NCBI RefSeq assembly: GCF_051014445.1
Contig: NC_135141.1
Span: 25,071,422-25,135,421 of the forward strand
Reading direction: 5' to 3'
Source: Colletes latitarsis
Taxonomy: Eukaryota; Arthropoda; Insecta; Hymenoptera; Colletidae
Length of the DNA: 64,000 nucleotides
Shown: positions 26,101 to 39,300 of the stretch, piece by piece
Layout of the letters: every line of letters begins with the position of its first letter
How positions within the stretch are numbered: the first letter of the stretch is position 1
Translations under genes and position numbers: made by a program
The notes under the pieces: model-generated
Databases searched by the model: none
Told to the model about the DNA's origin: nothing
Seen by the model: the letters and a program-made list of their open reading frames with translations, nothing else

Positions 26101-27023
26101 AGCTTCCGGCGAGTTTCAAGACACGGCTCCACCCTCGGCGACTTTTTCGTGGCCCGAATATATCTCGATAAAACGGTTCTACCGGTCTTCGATCCGGTTC
26201 TCGGGTCGTCCTCGCATTTCGATGGTCCGTTTGCTCCACTGCGCTGAAAACACACTTCAACGCGTGCAACCAGTTCTTCCTGTTCACCAAATATTTTTCG
26301 ACCTCCAAACGCCTATCGTCAGCTATCTAATACCATGATGTATGGATCTACAAAAAAGTAGATAGCACTCCGAGACTATAAATCCATATCATTAAATTCA
26401 ACGAGTGTTCGGTCGATGGTGGCGCAATAAAATGAGTTTACGATCGATTAAATCGGTTTTGTCGCGAGAGGATTTACTTTCTCGCCGCCATTCTGTATTC
26501 TGTTTAAAGTATTTAATATTTGGCGTACGAGGGGTGCAAGCTAGCATATTGCAACAAATAATAATGATTATGGATGTATTGACCTGGTTGCTCAGCACGT
26601 TGGAATACCTCGGAGCGACGAGACCAAGAATATCCGTTGGTAAATCGATTCGATTCAGTTCCCTGGAACGCTGAGCGCTCCGAGACCGTTTCGAGCAGCC
26701 CGTTAGAAGGCCGGCCATCGAAACCGTGTCGTTCGCGGAAGGAACGCCGGAAAAAAACCACCCGGTTCCTTCTCAGCGATCACGCTTGCTCATTAACTGC
26801 AAGCGTGGCAGGAAGAACTTCTGTCTCGAGTCTCCTGCGAATTAACTACCAACGACTGTCCAATGTCTAGGCTAGCGAGTCCATGTTTGCTCAAATCTGT
26901 AGATCCTAACGCGATTCGTCACGGTCTACGAGACGATAGATCCTTGGAAACTCTACTTTCAACCACCTGCTCTCCTCCTTTCAGATCCCTTAGGCTTGCT
27001 TTCATCTCGAAGCACTGTACATC

Positions 27024-27184
27024 TTAAGCCCTTTGAAACACAAGATATTATTGTTTTAAAGCGATTATACAGGACAAAATACATAAGCAAGGAATGTAAA
27101 CAAAGATATGTTTACTTGGAATATTTAAGAAACTCGAGTTAGTGATAGATGATCGAAGAAAAGTCTCTGAGTGCAAAGGGTTAA
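27024..27184. mobile_element. TTAA-type MITE, family B candidate
   Basis: The ends are TTAA-GCCCTTTGAAAC and GAGTGCAAAGGG|TTAA. They are inverted copies of CCCTTTG with one extra base on the left. The interior is AT-rich and 161 bp in total. It fits a decayed piggyBac-like MITE with CCCTTTG termini. Confidence 0.6.
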
Positions 27185-30100
27185 TTTAGATAGCTAGATG
27201 CATTAGCAGGTGAACAATCTTTCGTAATTTTGCAATTTACAACGAATAATTTTGCTTTATTTGGTGGGTAGTCGAATAGAGAAAATTGGTTAGTTGTTTA
27301 GCGTGTAACCGTGAAGGGTTAAATGTGGCTCAGAAGCGCGATGGCGGAAAAGTCGTGCGTCGACCGGTTGAACCCACGGGATTCTTCCGTATTAGGTTTA
27401 TCCGCGGATCGGCCTCTCGGCCCATAAACGGCGAATCAGTAATGGAGGGAAGGAGTAACGGGAGGGAACGGACACGGGCGCGCGATTCGAGCGGCCGCGA
27501 GCTGATATCGCCAGGCGTGTGCATCTGCGCACCGAACGGTAATCGCGTTTTTTGCGGAATTAACGTCGTCGATCGCGATACCCGGAGCTCGCGTGGGCGT
27601 GAAAACGCCACGCTTCCGAAACTCTTTCCTCCTTTATCGCCCGAGTTCCCGTTACGGAATCTCGGGCAATATTTGAGATTTATTTTTTTAAAAACCACCC
27701 AACGCATCAATCTCCTGGACGTTGCTTCAAAGGCAAAAACGTTTAGGAGGATTGAATTATGCCTCGCAAGAAACGCGCGCTCTCCGACCGTAAAGTCGAA
27801 AGAAAAACATGTTACACGCGCTGGAACACGAGAAAGAACCACGCGTCGAAGAGTAGAAGACAGCATAGGCGACTGATCTCCATTTATATTAAATAGACTG
27901 CTTGTAACTTGGGTGTACACAGTAGAAACAGTGCACGGACCTGTTGCAAGTAAATATTAAAAATGTCTCTAACCGGAATAGAGGTTAATCGGTGTTCAGA
28001 GCCGAGTCGTAATGGCGGCAGTAAATCGACGGACGAGGGTGGCAAAGGCTCGCGATCCGTGCTTTGACGGTATGTTAAGTAGCCTGGGCGATCGTTACGG
28101 CGTCGTAAACGTACGGAAAAGGCAGTTGCAAGAGAGAGGACGTGTGGGGGGAAAGCAAACAGGGACGCGCGACTCGATGGGCGAGAGGGAATATTGGCCG
28201 CTGGAGTTTGTGGACCGCGCAACGGTAACCTCGCTCGCTCCTCTTCGGCGCCGTGAATCGCGTTGCGTCCGAACACCGTTACACTTATGAGCACGGACTC
28301 CATAAAACGCTACGACCTTAGTTATCGGAGTGGCTGCGAGGCCACGGCCGAGAACGACGCCCACCGCTCGCCTTTATTTCCACCGGTTCGCTCGACACGA
28401 CTTCTCAAACCCTCCTCGTCCAATTCCCGTTAACTTATCCGCGAGTCCCGATTATTTCTGCAAGCTCATTCCCATCGAAACCACATCTGTTGACATCGAC
28501 AGACTATATTCCATAACGTAATGCACGAGTTTTTAGCCATCCAACGAGTGACGACTCTTAAAATTGAACTATTCGTAAGCTGAAATAGATGGAATCCTTC
28601 ATTGACATTAAATTGTACATTTTCGTTATTTCACGTTTTTCCCCGTTACACTCTCGTCCATTCTCCCTTAGATTAAGCTCATCTTATAATAAATGTAAGC
28701 AGACAAACATAACATATCTTAATTTCTTATCGTTTTATGCCCAATACAGATAGAATCAGTTTCAGTTGTTACTCGATGCCCGTCGTTTAGGGGGTTAAAG
28801 TTGGTATATCGTGATCGTACGACTCTGTTTAATCACGGAGGATCGATAATAACGCGAAGATGTACGACCTCGGCAGATTTACGGTTTCCTCCTGATAACT
28901 CGATCTCTTCGAGTAAACGTATCGTCACGATTTTTCGTCGTCGATCGCGAACGATCATCGTGGCTTCCTGGTTGCAGCAACGGTGCTTCTGTTTCCGCGC
29001 GTTCGCGGCATTCACGGTGATATAAATATTAAGCGATCGCGAATGGCGAACCGTCTCGTTCCGACTGGTGAATTACGCCTGGAACGTCCATTAACGGTAC
29101 ACGGGTATGGATACGCGATAGTCGTGGGATCGCGATCGCGAATCTCGATCGCTTGGCCACGAATGCCTCCGTAGAGTCTACTTTCAAAGAGCCATATCTG
29201 CAAAACGTTCGATAGATCGAATTTCGAAAGGATCTTCACTCTTACTGCAAGAGAATTTCATTTCATTGTAGAGCCAGAAAAGAATTAAATTGATACTGCG
29301 GTGAAAATGGCGCCAACCATTCTCGCGACGAGACCAAGGTAAACGGATCTCGAGGTTTACCGCGACTCAGTCGCAAATTACACTTTCCCGTTTTTCGAGA
29401 AGGCAAACAAGCAAAATTAAATGCAATCCAACGAAATTATCAAAGCCAAAACTTTCCCCCGAAACTCCGTGATTAAATAATCATTTTCCACGGGAGGTTT
29501 GTCGATTAAATTTTGCTTCTTACCGTGTATTGCGATCTAGGCCCTCCCCCCCGGGGACGAGGTTAACGCACGATCGCGTTTCCGAACGAAGCATCCGCGC
29601 GAAACGATGGCAATCAGCGGTGTCAGGTGTGCGCGCGATTCCATGAAGAGGAGGCTTAATTAACAGGACTGGCTCGGTAACTGTATCAATTAGAGACACG
29701 ACGCGGTCGATTGTTCCGTCCTGCGGGAATATTTCGTGATTTACGAGCGTCCGGGACCGTTAGCCTTCCTCTCTTGGCGACCGAACGAATCCGCGAACCG
29801 AGAGCGAAACGAGCAGGGAACGAGGGTGAATCGTCGATTCCGATTCCGCGGGGTTCGCCTAACTGTACGCTATAACTGTGGCACAAGGTGAGCAATCTTT
29901 GTCGGCTGTTAACGCGATTTTAACGACACAGCCAGACGAACCGTTATCGAGCGAATGGATCCCTGAGAATCGGCTGCCCCGAACAGCTATATTGTTCTTT
30001 ATTTACCTTGCATTACGCACTTTCATATCGTGTCGCGTTGCACCTAACCCGGGGAGAACGAGTTTCAGGCTTAAAAGGTCAATCGTGCACCCTTTTATCC

Positions 30101-33100
30101 CTCTCGACCTAGTAACTGTCTGACCTAAACTTTGATTTTAGACTATTGTAAACCACGTGAACGTTCGTTGATTTCTTTCGCGTTTCAATTATTTTAGCAC
30201 AGCGTATTCTTCGTGAAACGTACTGGTAATTCTGGTTCTTAGGGATCGTCGAAGAAACCGGAGAGAAGCAACCAATTTTAGTTCGAATCGGCCATCGTTC
30301 TTTATCCCAGCGAGGTTCCCGCTCTTCTCTTTTCTCTAGTCTTTACGAGCAGCTCCACCCACCGTCTAGAGGCTGTTTATCATCCCCTGGAACTTTTATC
30401 GACCTTATTCTCATTAGGAATAAAAAAAGAAACACCGCCGACCCCGCAACGTGTAATTTAGGCCCGATCGAATCTGCGGAACACAGCCGCCAACCTGTTC
30501 TATGCATCTTCCAGAGGCCATTCTCGCCAGGGCACCGCTGGATCGTTTGGAATTTTATGGTCGACCATCGAAATATGGACCGAACTCCTGGGTCCTTCGG
30601 GTACCATTAATATTCAACGAACGCTGTCGAAACATTTCACTCGAGAACCCTTTCACGATCGACTCGCGTCCAGAAAACATGCACTGTCGTTCGTTTCGCG
30701 GTATAGAAAGCATATTTTTATCAATCGATAGGGTTAGCGTGACGAATTACTCTGGGAATAAGATGATCGATCGCGTGTTTAATGTGATAGTCGATGAAAC
30801 TTGCACGGATCGAAATGATCGACGACTCGGACACGCTCGTATGAAAGTAAAAAGTAAAGAGTAAATAGACTTAGGCCGCTCAGGATTAGAAATCGACGGT
30901 ATGTTTTACGATTAACGGTAAATCGCGTATCAAATCGAACGACCGATCAGAAGTGGTCAATGAAACGCGCGCCGCGACTAGTTCGGTGGCTCGGATGGCC
31001 AATTTAAACCGTTGCTTGGTCAACTTTTGTCCGTCCCCATTTCTGCCTGACCCTGAGCAAGGTTCAAGGTGAAACTTCGGGTCGAAAACGGAACGTGGAC
31101 TCGTTTACGTGCAACCTACAATCCTACCCAGCCATCGAGGCTAGATTACAGATTCGAGATTTCACGTTACAAATCTCGTAAATATTATTCTAATTGAAAG
31201 AAAAAGGTTTCGAGTACATCGAGTACTGTTGTTTCAAAGTTACAAACATTCTCCTTGCTGTCGAAAGTATATTTATCCGCCAAAGCGTTAAATGCAATAA
31301 TTCTTAACAATTTTAGACACCTGCCAAGCGTTTCAGGGCTGTAGTATTTTCCAGTAACGTCGATCGGAGATTTTCCAAAGGTTAAGGGCCACGATCATCC
31401 GTGCTACCACGTTCCTTTCTCCGGATATCGTGGTCCGTGGTCCGTAATTATGAGATCTCGAGATCGGGAAGCTTCCTTCCGGGGGATAAAAATGGCTGGA
31501 TGAAATCGTCGGGCCCGCTGCCGGTTTCCCCCAGCCTTGAGCGGGTCTCAGGTTCGCGTCACGTCTCAGATTGCCAGGACGGGACCGCGCTTCGTTCCGC
31601 ATCCACGCGAGGCCCGCGTTATTATAATAATTTCCGCCACTTCTCATCGCATCTCGCGATTCTTTCGCGAGATCGTACGTTCCTGCCCGGGGGAACAAAG
31701 AAGGGACCCGTCGTCCACGGGGATCCGACGAACTTGACGCCGAGATTGCCTGTCTACCCTCCTGCATCCTCGACCACCCAGCCGGAGCAATCTATTAGCT
31801 CTTATCTACGGGATTGTGTTCGGGGAACGTTGTTTTCGCTAAAAACGACGGGGATAATTGTTCGCCGCGAACACGATCCGCTGGAATTCTTTAAACGTGG
31901 CTAGATTTCATTAATAAAAGCAGAAACGCTCTTCGTCGGTGATTTGCCCCGCCATTCGATCTTTCGCGCCACTTCCCCTGGGGCCCTAATTACCTACTGT
32001 TGACTGCTACGCGTCCTCGATCATTCGTCAACCTCGATGGCGGATCTAGAACTCGAGGCTCGCAAAGTAGTGCAATGAAAATCTCAGACTTTGACCTCTC
32101 GACATTCTCACATTCTTCGATCAAAATATTATATTTAAAATTACTATTATTTAGACTATTATTTGAGAGCCCCGATTGCCAAAGATTCCTCGACCCATCG
32201 TCGAGTCTGTTTATTTAAAAAACTAACGCTCGTCTATTTGCCCGGTTGGAGTGGCTCGAGGACGATATATCGTTTCCTCGGGAGCAAAGAACGCATCGGA
32301 GAAGAAGCGTTCCAGCGAGACTGCCGGTTCCGTCTGCGCGTAACGGTAAATTCTGGTCGAAAAGAGGTCGAAAGCGTTCGAAAAATTTCGGGGTTACGCA
32401 ATCGCCCTGGGTACTCCGGCGATTAATCGTTTCGTGAACACCCATTCCGGTGTCCCCTGTGACTCATGATACTCGTGAACCGGCGTATCTCATTTCCGTG
32501 CTCCTTGAGCCGGCGCGTACCGTTACTCCCTCGTTTAGGCTCTTTCGTCGGAATTCTATTCTTTCGTCTTCGATTCGAGGAAAGATCTCGGTCAGCCCGT
32601 GGGACGATCATAATCCACGGATGTTATCGTTCCGAAACGAACCGTATCTGACTATTGTGATCTTGAGAACGCTCTTCGCCTTCGTGCTCGCGTGTTTCCC
32701 TATTAATTCGTTCGAGACAGGTTACGTAGTTATTCTTAATTAATCACAAAGATAAGAGAATTTACTAGGGAATTTTTTCCCCCCTCGGTTGGAGACGAGT
32801 CAAGGTCGTTTCAAGGTCATCAGGCTCGTGAAACAAGTACGACGACCCATAGTTGGTCGTCCAAACTGTCTAAAGAGTAGAGTGATGGTTTAGAAATTAG
32901 CGTCTCTCCAAAAATTGATGGCTTCGAACAGCCATAGGTAAATCTAGGACATCGTCGATGACTTTTACATACGAATTTAGGTTGTCAAATGGCGCCCAGG
33001 GGCACGGTGCCGCCATCGCGTTACAATCAAATCTTAATAAGCGCCTCTATGCGAATACAACAGAGTTAACCTTAATATTTCCACGCGTCAAGCAACGAGG

Positions 33101-33408
33101 CTATCTCGTAATCCTCGGATAATTACGCGCGTACAGGCTCGATAATGTACAGTTCTCCAGCATTAATGGCGTCTATGACCTGGGTGCGACCCGCGACGAT
33201 CAGTTTGTCTTACTCCCCAGCGCGTCATTAATATCTCCAACATCGCGAATAAATTGCTAGGTTCCATCAACCGTGGACGTCACGATCTCTAAAAATTCGC
33301 GTATCTCGAAACATTATATGACTCTTCCACTCGACGTATGCAATATGCAATCACCGCGTTAACCGATGGACAAAATTTAATCTCAAGTACAAACCAATTC
33401 CCCTCTTT

Positions 33409-33481
33409 TTAACCCTTTGAATACGGTCGATTTTCACGCAAGCACATAGCTTATGGGCGCTTTTAGTAGTCAAAGGATTAA
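33409..33481. mobile_element. TTAA-type MITE, family B remnant candidate
   Basis: TTAA|CCCTTTGA at the left and TCAAAGGA|TTAA at the right form a 73-bp inverted-end unit with intact TTAA on both sides. The short length makes chance harder to exclude. Confidence 0.5.
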
Positions 33482-36266
33482 TTTGATACACCTTCAAATC
33501 CATTTTCTTTTTACAATCGTTAACTTAAGAGGGGTACTATATTCCGCGATTACCATATCCTGGAGCCTCGCGCTCCTAATCGCGTTAAGCGATAGTTGGC
33601 GCTTCTGGCGAAGTTCCTAGGAACAGAGAAGCTTCCTCGAACCTCTCACTTATCGTGGGAGAGATAGAAGGTGACGTCTTGTTCCCCGGTGGCGGGTACG
33701 CGCGAAAGAAAGCGTGTTAATCTGGTAAACGTTGAGCCACGGTACCGTTCTAACGGGTCGCGAGTCGGTAGGCGCGTCACGTCGATGGGCGCGCGCCAGA
33801 AAAACGGCAACCGGCGTTGTCCTGGCGGTAAAAATCGCGCGAGGACGTATATCCTTGGGCGCAATAATGGCACCGGTGTCCCCTTTGATCCGCTCGACGA
33901 CCAAGGAACATCAAAGGAGCCAGGCTCCGCTCGTTTTTTATCGAATTCTAACCGTAGGGATCCGTCGATGCTCGTTTAACGAAGCAATTAGACGATTCGA
34001 GTGGATCTGGTGGACGCGCACCGACGGAAACGGAGCTGGACACGAGCGATACCACGCATTATTCATTCCTCCTGCTGCAGCTACGTTTGCACGGAGGTCT
34101 CGTTTACGTCCGCGACGAGGAAGTCCCTGGAAATTCATTACCCGCCGAGGCTACCGAGGTTGATGAATCTTTCGAGTTTCCTCGACTCCGAGGAATCTGG
34201 GTAGCCGAGTCTGCCGGAGCAGGTTTCACTCGGGGGACAGAACCTTCACCGTGTCTCGGTCCACTGAACCGTGGAATTTACAAGACGTCCCAGCTTGCTT
34301 TTCCGATCCCTTTGTCCCTGTAACCCTTGGCATACCAAGATCTCTCGGGGTCGTTTACTAAAATGGACGATAAGACACTTTATTTATGTAACGAAGACAC
34401 GATACTCTCTCGTTTCACTGCCAAACACGAACACTGAGCTATGGCACACGTTCTTTTCCAAGAAAACGTTCACTATCGTATCTTCTCAACACATTTTCAC
34501 GTCGTCCCGCGAACGCTGGGCGATATTAACGGTGAGATTAAAAGCAGCAGAAAAAATTAAACGTCACGGAGTCCGGGACAAATGGTGGATCGAGGGAGAT
34601 GGGCGACCGCAGGCTGTCGGGATCTTTAATTAAGCAACACGCTGTACAATTCCGCGGGCAGACCTTCTAATTTAGTATTCGACGGGCAGGAAGGCGGAAA
34701 GGGTTGCCGAGGGAGAGAGTACGGAGCTGATGGAGGATCGGTTGGTTATTTGCAGCTGGCGGAGGCACGAAACGCGCCTGCGGATTGATTACAAGGTATG
34801 CGGCCGTGCAGCAGTAGCGAACCGCAGCTGCATCTGGCGTAGGAACGACAGAGCAGGAGGAATCGGGGCAATCGTGGTCGCTGGATGGCGGTACTGCGCG
34901 CAATTTGCCGCTGCGTTTAAAAGATCGCGTTACCCGCCTTCCCAACGGAATGGCCAGATTCCTTCCTCCCGTTTATATTCGAGAAAAACAATACAGAAAC
35001 AAATAGTGCCGGAGATACTCGCGAAACGGATTTTATTTTCAACTGCTCCAAGTTACGGATCGATGGAGTTGCGTAACGTTATTATCGCGAGAGCGAGAAA
35101 CCTTTCCAAGCGTTTTTACGATTGCCCGCGGCGCATGCACCAATAATAAAAAAAAGGAAATCGTGCGTATCTTCCGCAGCCGATAAACTTCGTTTTTTAA
35201 TGCTCCCCGAAGGAAATAATCGAGCCGCGTTAAATATCTGACGGTTGGGAAATAATCTGTTCGACAGCTGCGTTTTCTAATAACCGGAGCGCCTCCGTCG
35301 AGATCGTTGATTGAATTCTTGTTGACATTGTTGACCGGAAACCGGTATGCGACCGGTATGCGGCTTTAGACTCTTCCTCGAAACGTTCGCTCTCCATTTG
35401 CCTCGCTTTTTCTGACGATCGAGACTAATAGAATCGTTCCTCCGACCGCAGAAGCAAACTGAAAAGAACGAGGGGAATTTCTATTTCGATGGTGTGGAAA
35501 ATCTGGTAACTCTCAGATAAAATCCAATTACGGGTATCCCCTTTCCAAGATCACCGTAACATCGAAGTAATTGCGAAACGCGATCGTTGTAATTGATTTG
35601 CCGTTGGTAAACGCGCAATTAAAGTTAAGCCCATCGGAACTAGAAGTACCTAAGCGCGAGAGTAGAAGTCGAGATCGGTTCTACGATCGGCGCATCCGCC
35701 TTTCGTGCGACACGCACGCGTCAACGGCGTCCAGAAAGTTGCGTGTTCAGCCTCTGCCTCCTGTTCATGCGAGCTTCGTCAACCGGTGCAGAACCCTATT
35801 AACTCCAAATGATTTCTCATTACACGGGGCGTCGAGTCGAGCACGGGCCCCGGCCCAGTCGAGATTGAGTCGTTTCTTTTCGTCTCGCGAACGAGTCGCT
35901 CGAGGTTAGCTTCGTCTTCCTTTCTTCGCGCGACGACCCGATACCAGCACGAACATTCAAGAGGAAACGGCCAATTTCGCGTAAACGGCTCTCTACCCCT
36001 TCAATACCGTTCGCGTAATTTTAATATCGGATAACGTTTCGCTTAAACTTGGGCCCCAATATCGGGGGAGAACCTCCCAGCTAACTAGCATCGTCGATTT
36101 TAATCTCCGGACTCCGCGACTCGTCCCTCCTCGAGCTCTTATTTATTTATTTATCGCGTTTATCGTAAAGCAAAGTATAATCCCTGGCAAACCCTCTCCT
36201 TTTCTTATAACGCAAAGCCTTGTGAGACGTATGCAAACGGAAACAACAGTGTAACAAAGACACGAC

Positions 36267-36362
36267 TTAACCCTTAAGTGGATTAATTCACTTACCAATT
36301 TGGTAGCAATGAACATCAAGTAAAATAACTCGGTTGAGATTGAGAGTCCACTTAAGAGTTAG
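36267..36362 (+). mobile_element. TTAA-type MITE, family A, copy 3 (internally deleted)
   Basis: The left end TTAA|CCCTTAAGTGGATTA and the right end GAGATTGAGAGTCCACTTAAGAG|TTAG match copy 1, but only 96 bp remain because the centre is missing. Confidence 0.8.
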
Positions 36363-39300
36363 AGACTAATATTCCATCTCAGAGGAGTGTATATGTGGTC
36401 GATGGACTGCTTGCGAGAAAGGTACGGTCGAGCGTCTCCCTCTGCCGGCCATTGCGGGTAGCGTGGCCGCAAAAAGGGGTTTACAACCGACCAGACATTA
36501 ATCGTTCGCGCTGTCGTGGAATTATAATAGAGAGAAGGAGAAGGTAGGCTACGTAGATGTATGTAATCTCGCCTTGGGGCTTGATGATAGAGTCTCGTTC
36601 ACGCTTTCGCAAACCCGAGAATGATACCGTGATCGCGTGGCGATTCTGCGGCTTTCGCGTTACGTAAACGCGATCGCGATTACCTCGAACACTCGTAAGC
36701 GCGGTGAAAGTGCATCTTCTCTACCTTCCACCCGACATTGACCCGCTTTTTCAGCGACCGTGAAACAGACCCCGGGAACTTTCTTTCCGAGGAACGCACG
36801 CGGTTTTGCGGGACGATCCTGAAAGCTTCCAGATCACCAGAGCTCCTCCTTTGCATCGTCATAGACAAAATTTGAAACGGATCGGAGACGCTTGACCAGC
36901 TCGATAACGAAACGTTTAATTCTCTGATGGAAATCTTAATCTGAATTTGACGTTAACAGATCTTTTACCGATCTCCGTAGAAGCCTGCCTCGATCGCTAG
37001 GGCATTGTGTACTCAATCGACGCGTACGTATCGCGATGATCGTTCGTGTCGGCGGAGTGGATCGCAAAAGGGTACTCGAATCGTCGGGGCGATCGCGTCG
37101 TCGGTCGTTCCATCGATCCTTAGATCCCCCGGGCGCTATGCCCGGCAGCCGCGTCTGTGAAATAAATTTCATCGATCGCGGATCGAAAGGGGGTAACAGG
37201 CACGCCGGAATGCAACGTTAACTCGCTTCGCTACCGACTTAATGGTCATTATCCTTCCGCGAATCCGTAATTGCGCGAGTTAATAAACGAGTTGGCTACC
37301 GATCGGACTGCCCGCGAGGTCGTCCCGGAGTCTAATCGAGGATTCTAACATCGCCAGGAACTGGACTGCCCGGGAAACATTCTGCAGCGCTCAGAGAAAT
37401 CCCTCGAGCATGACTAACCCATCGACGCTCCCGTATATTCCACGGCGCGGGATCGATCCACGTTCGTCCGCGATCGCTTAACATGAATTATGCAAATTCC
37501 CGCGGCTCGCCAGCAAATCAGCGGAAAACAAGCCCCCGAAGAAAATTGCACGGCTAAGGGATAAATAACACGGGGAGCCCGGGAGACCTGGTTATTTGTT
37601 ATCGAGCGTCCAAGATCTATCGAATCGCAGTCGTTCCATTACTGGGGATCGATTCGATTCGAAACTAACGCGTGCAATTAAACGGCCACTGAAACCTATT
37701 ATGAGAGAACCCGTGGAATTCTTTTTCAATTACCAATTCGATACGCTCGGGGTTTAGATATTGGACGCGTTACAGGTTATTACACAGCTTTTAGCGTATG
37801 TGTACCTAGTTTAGAGTCCGTAGAAATTTCTCCGAAGCGTCCCCCGAGTCGCATAATTTCCCGGGCCCTCGTTAAATCGTTGCGCCCACGAGGCAGGCGT
37901 AGGGGGGAGATCCAACCCCAGGGATCATTAGTTTCGAATCTCCGCCGGTGGCAGAGGCTGGAATGGCGAATTTAAAAGAAATCCCCCGGACAAGCGGTTT
38001 CGTGTAACCGAGATCCACGGATCCTCCTCCTCCTCGAGCTCTGGTCTTCTTCCTCCAACCCCTTTCACCGCCACCCGCGCATCCTTGTCACGAAGCTCGG
38101 TGTTGCGGTAGATCGTGTCCTTGGGCGGTACATCTCCAGTTCTCTTCCTCGGAGTCCTTTTTCCCTCCTCGTCTGTTTCTCCTCTCCTCTCTGTCTCGCG
38201 GCTCGCCTATTCCTGGCCACTCCATTTGCATCGGGCCAACAAGAAGAAGACAAAGGGAACGTGGGTGGGGGAAAACCGGAGGCCGCGGAGATCCGCTTAG
38301 ACGGTCGGAAAAATCGCGGAACACGAAAGCGAGCCGCTCGTGCATCGAGGGAAGAAGACAAAATGTCGCGGGGGACGGTTTTACATGGCCGTGGCTACGT
38401 AATATCTCCTCGTCGGCATGCAGCCTAGACCGGATGCTGCGTGGCGATCGTTTCGCGGCGAAACTCGTGTCTTGAATTTGCAACCGGTGGTCTCTTGCGC
38501 GTTCCCCAGCCATCTGATAAGACGCGGACCCACGGATGCCCGGTCGTTTGCTTTTTTACGCCGGATGCTTCGTGTTCCTCTTCCTTTTGCCCCCCGGAAT
38601 AATCCGTGGATCGATCATGCAGGCAATAACCAACCAACTTTTTGCCGTTCGTTTCCACGCGCTGAAATCCCGACGTCCCCGGTGGTATCTCCGATAGCGC
38701 CATTTTATTACACGGAAATTTTTTATTCAAATCCACGAGTCCTATCTAGATTTATTTCCCTCGACGTTTCATTCGGTCGAAGATCGAATCTAAAGTTTCC
38801 ACGCGTTGCACCGTAATGGCGGAACTGGAACCAGCACCCCCGATGCGCGCGACGTCGCGACACTTTTATCGCGTGTAACTCTGGCATAGTCGCGTTAGAT
38901 CGTCGCGACAGGCAACCAGCGGTCGTCCTGGCGAGTCTACGTATCGCGACCAGCAGCCCTTCCTCCTCGCGACTCGCTTTGCGGTTCCTCGACCGGAGAC
39001 ACTGCGCGCCATTGTGTTTCCACGAGCTTCCGCGATTCTTCGGGACGCCGCGTAACGGGGCCTCGTGTTCCTGGACGGTTACAAAGTGAACAGTAATGTT
39101 CGACAAACTCCTGTTACGCTTCCTACGGCGTATCTAGCGTGTTCCTTCCGACCGCGACAAGGTCGGCTAATGGTACCCAATGGAAATCCTCGTTTCGCGC
39201 CAGGTTGCCTCGGAATAAAACGTTCTTACGAAATTAAATCGTAGCAATTTATGCACCGTAATCACCAGCGAAAAAATATGCCTCGTCCGTGTTCGTATTA

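Noticed and set aside
27286..27920. Two 196-codon frames, one on each strand, covering the same DNA
   Set aside because: They mirror one another and both are basic, low-similarity sequences. The simplest explanation is a local lack of stop codons rather than genes on both strands.
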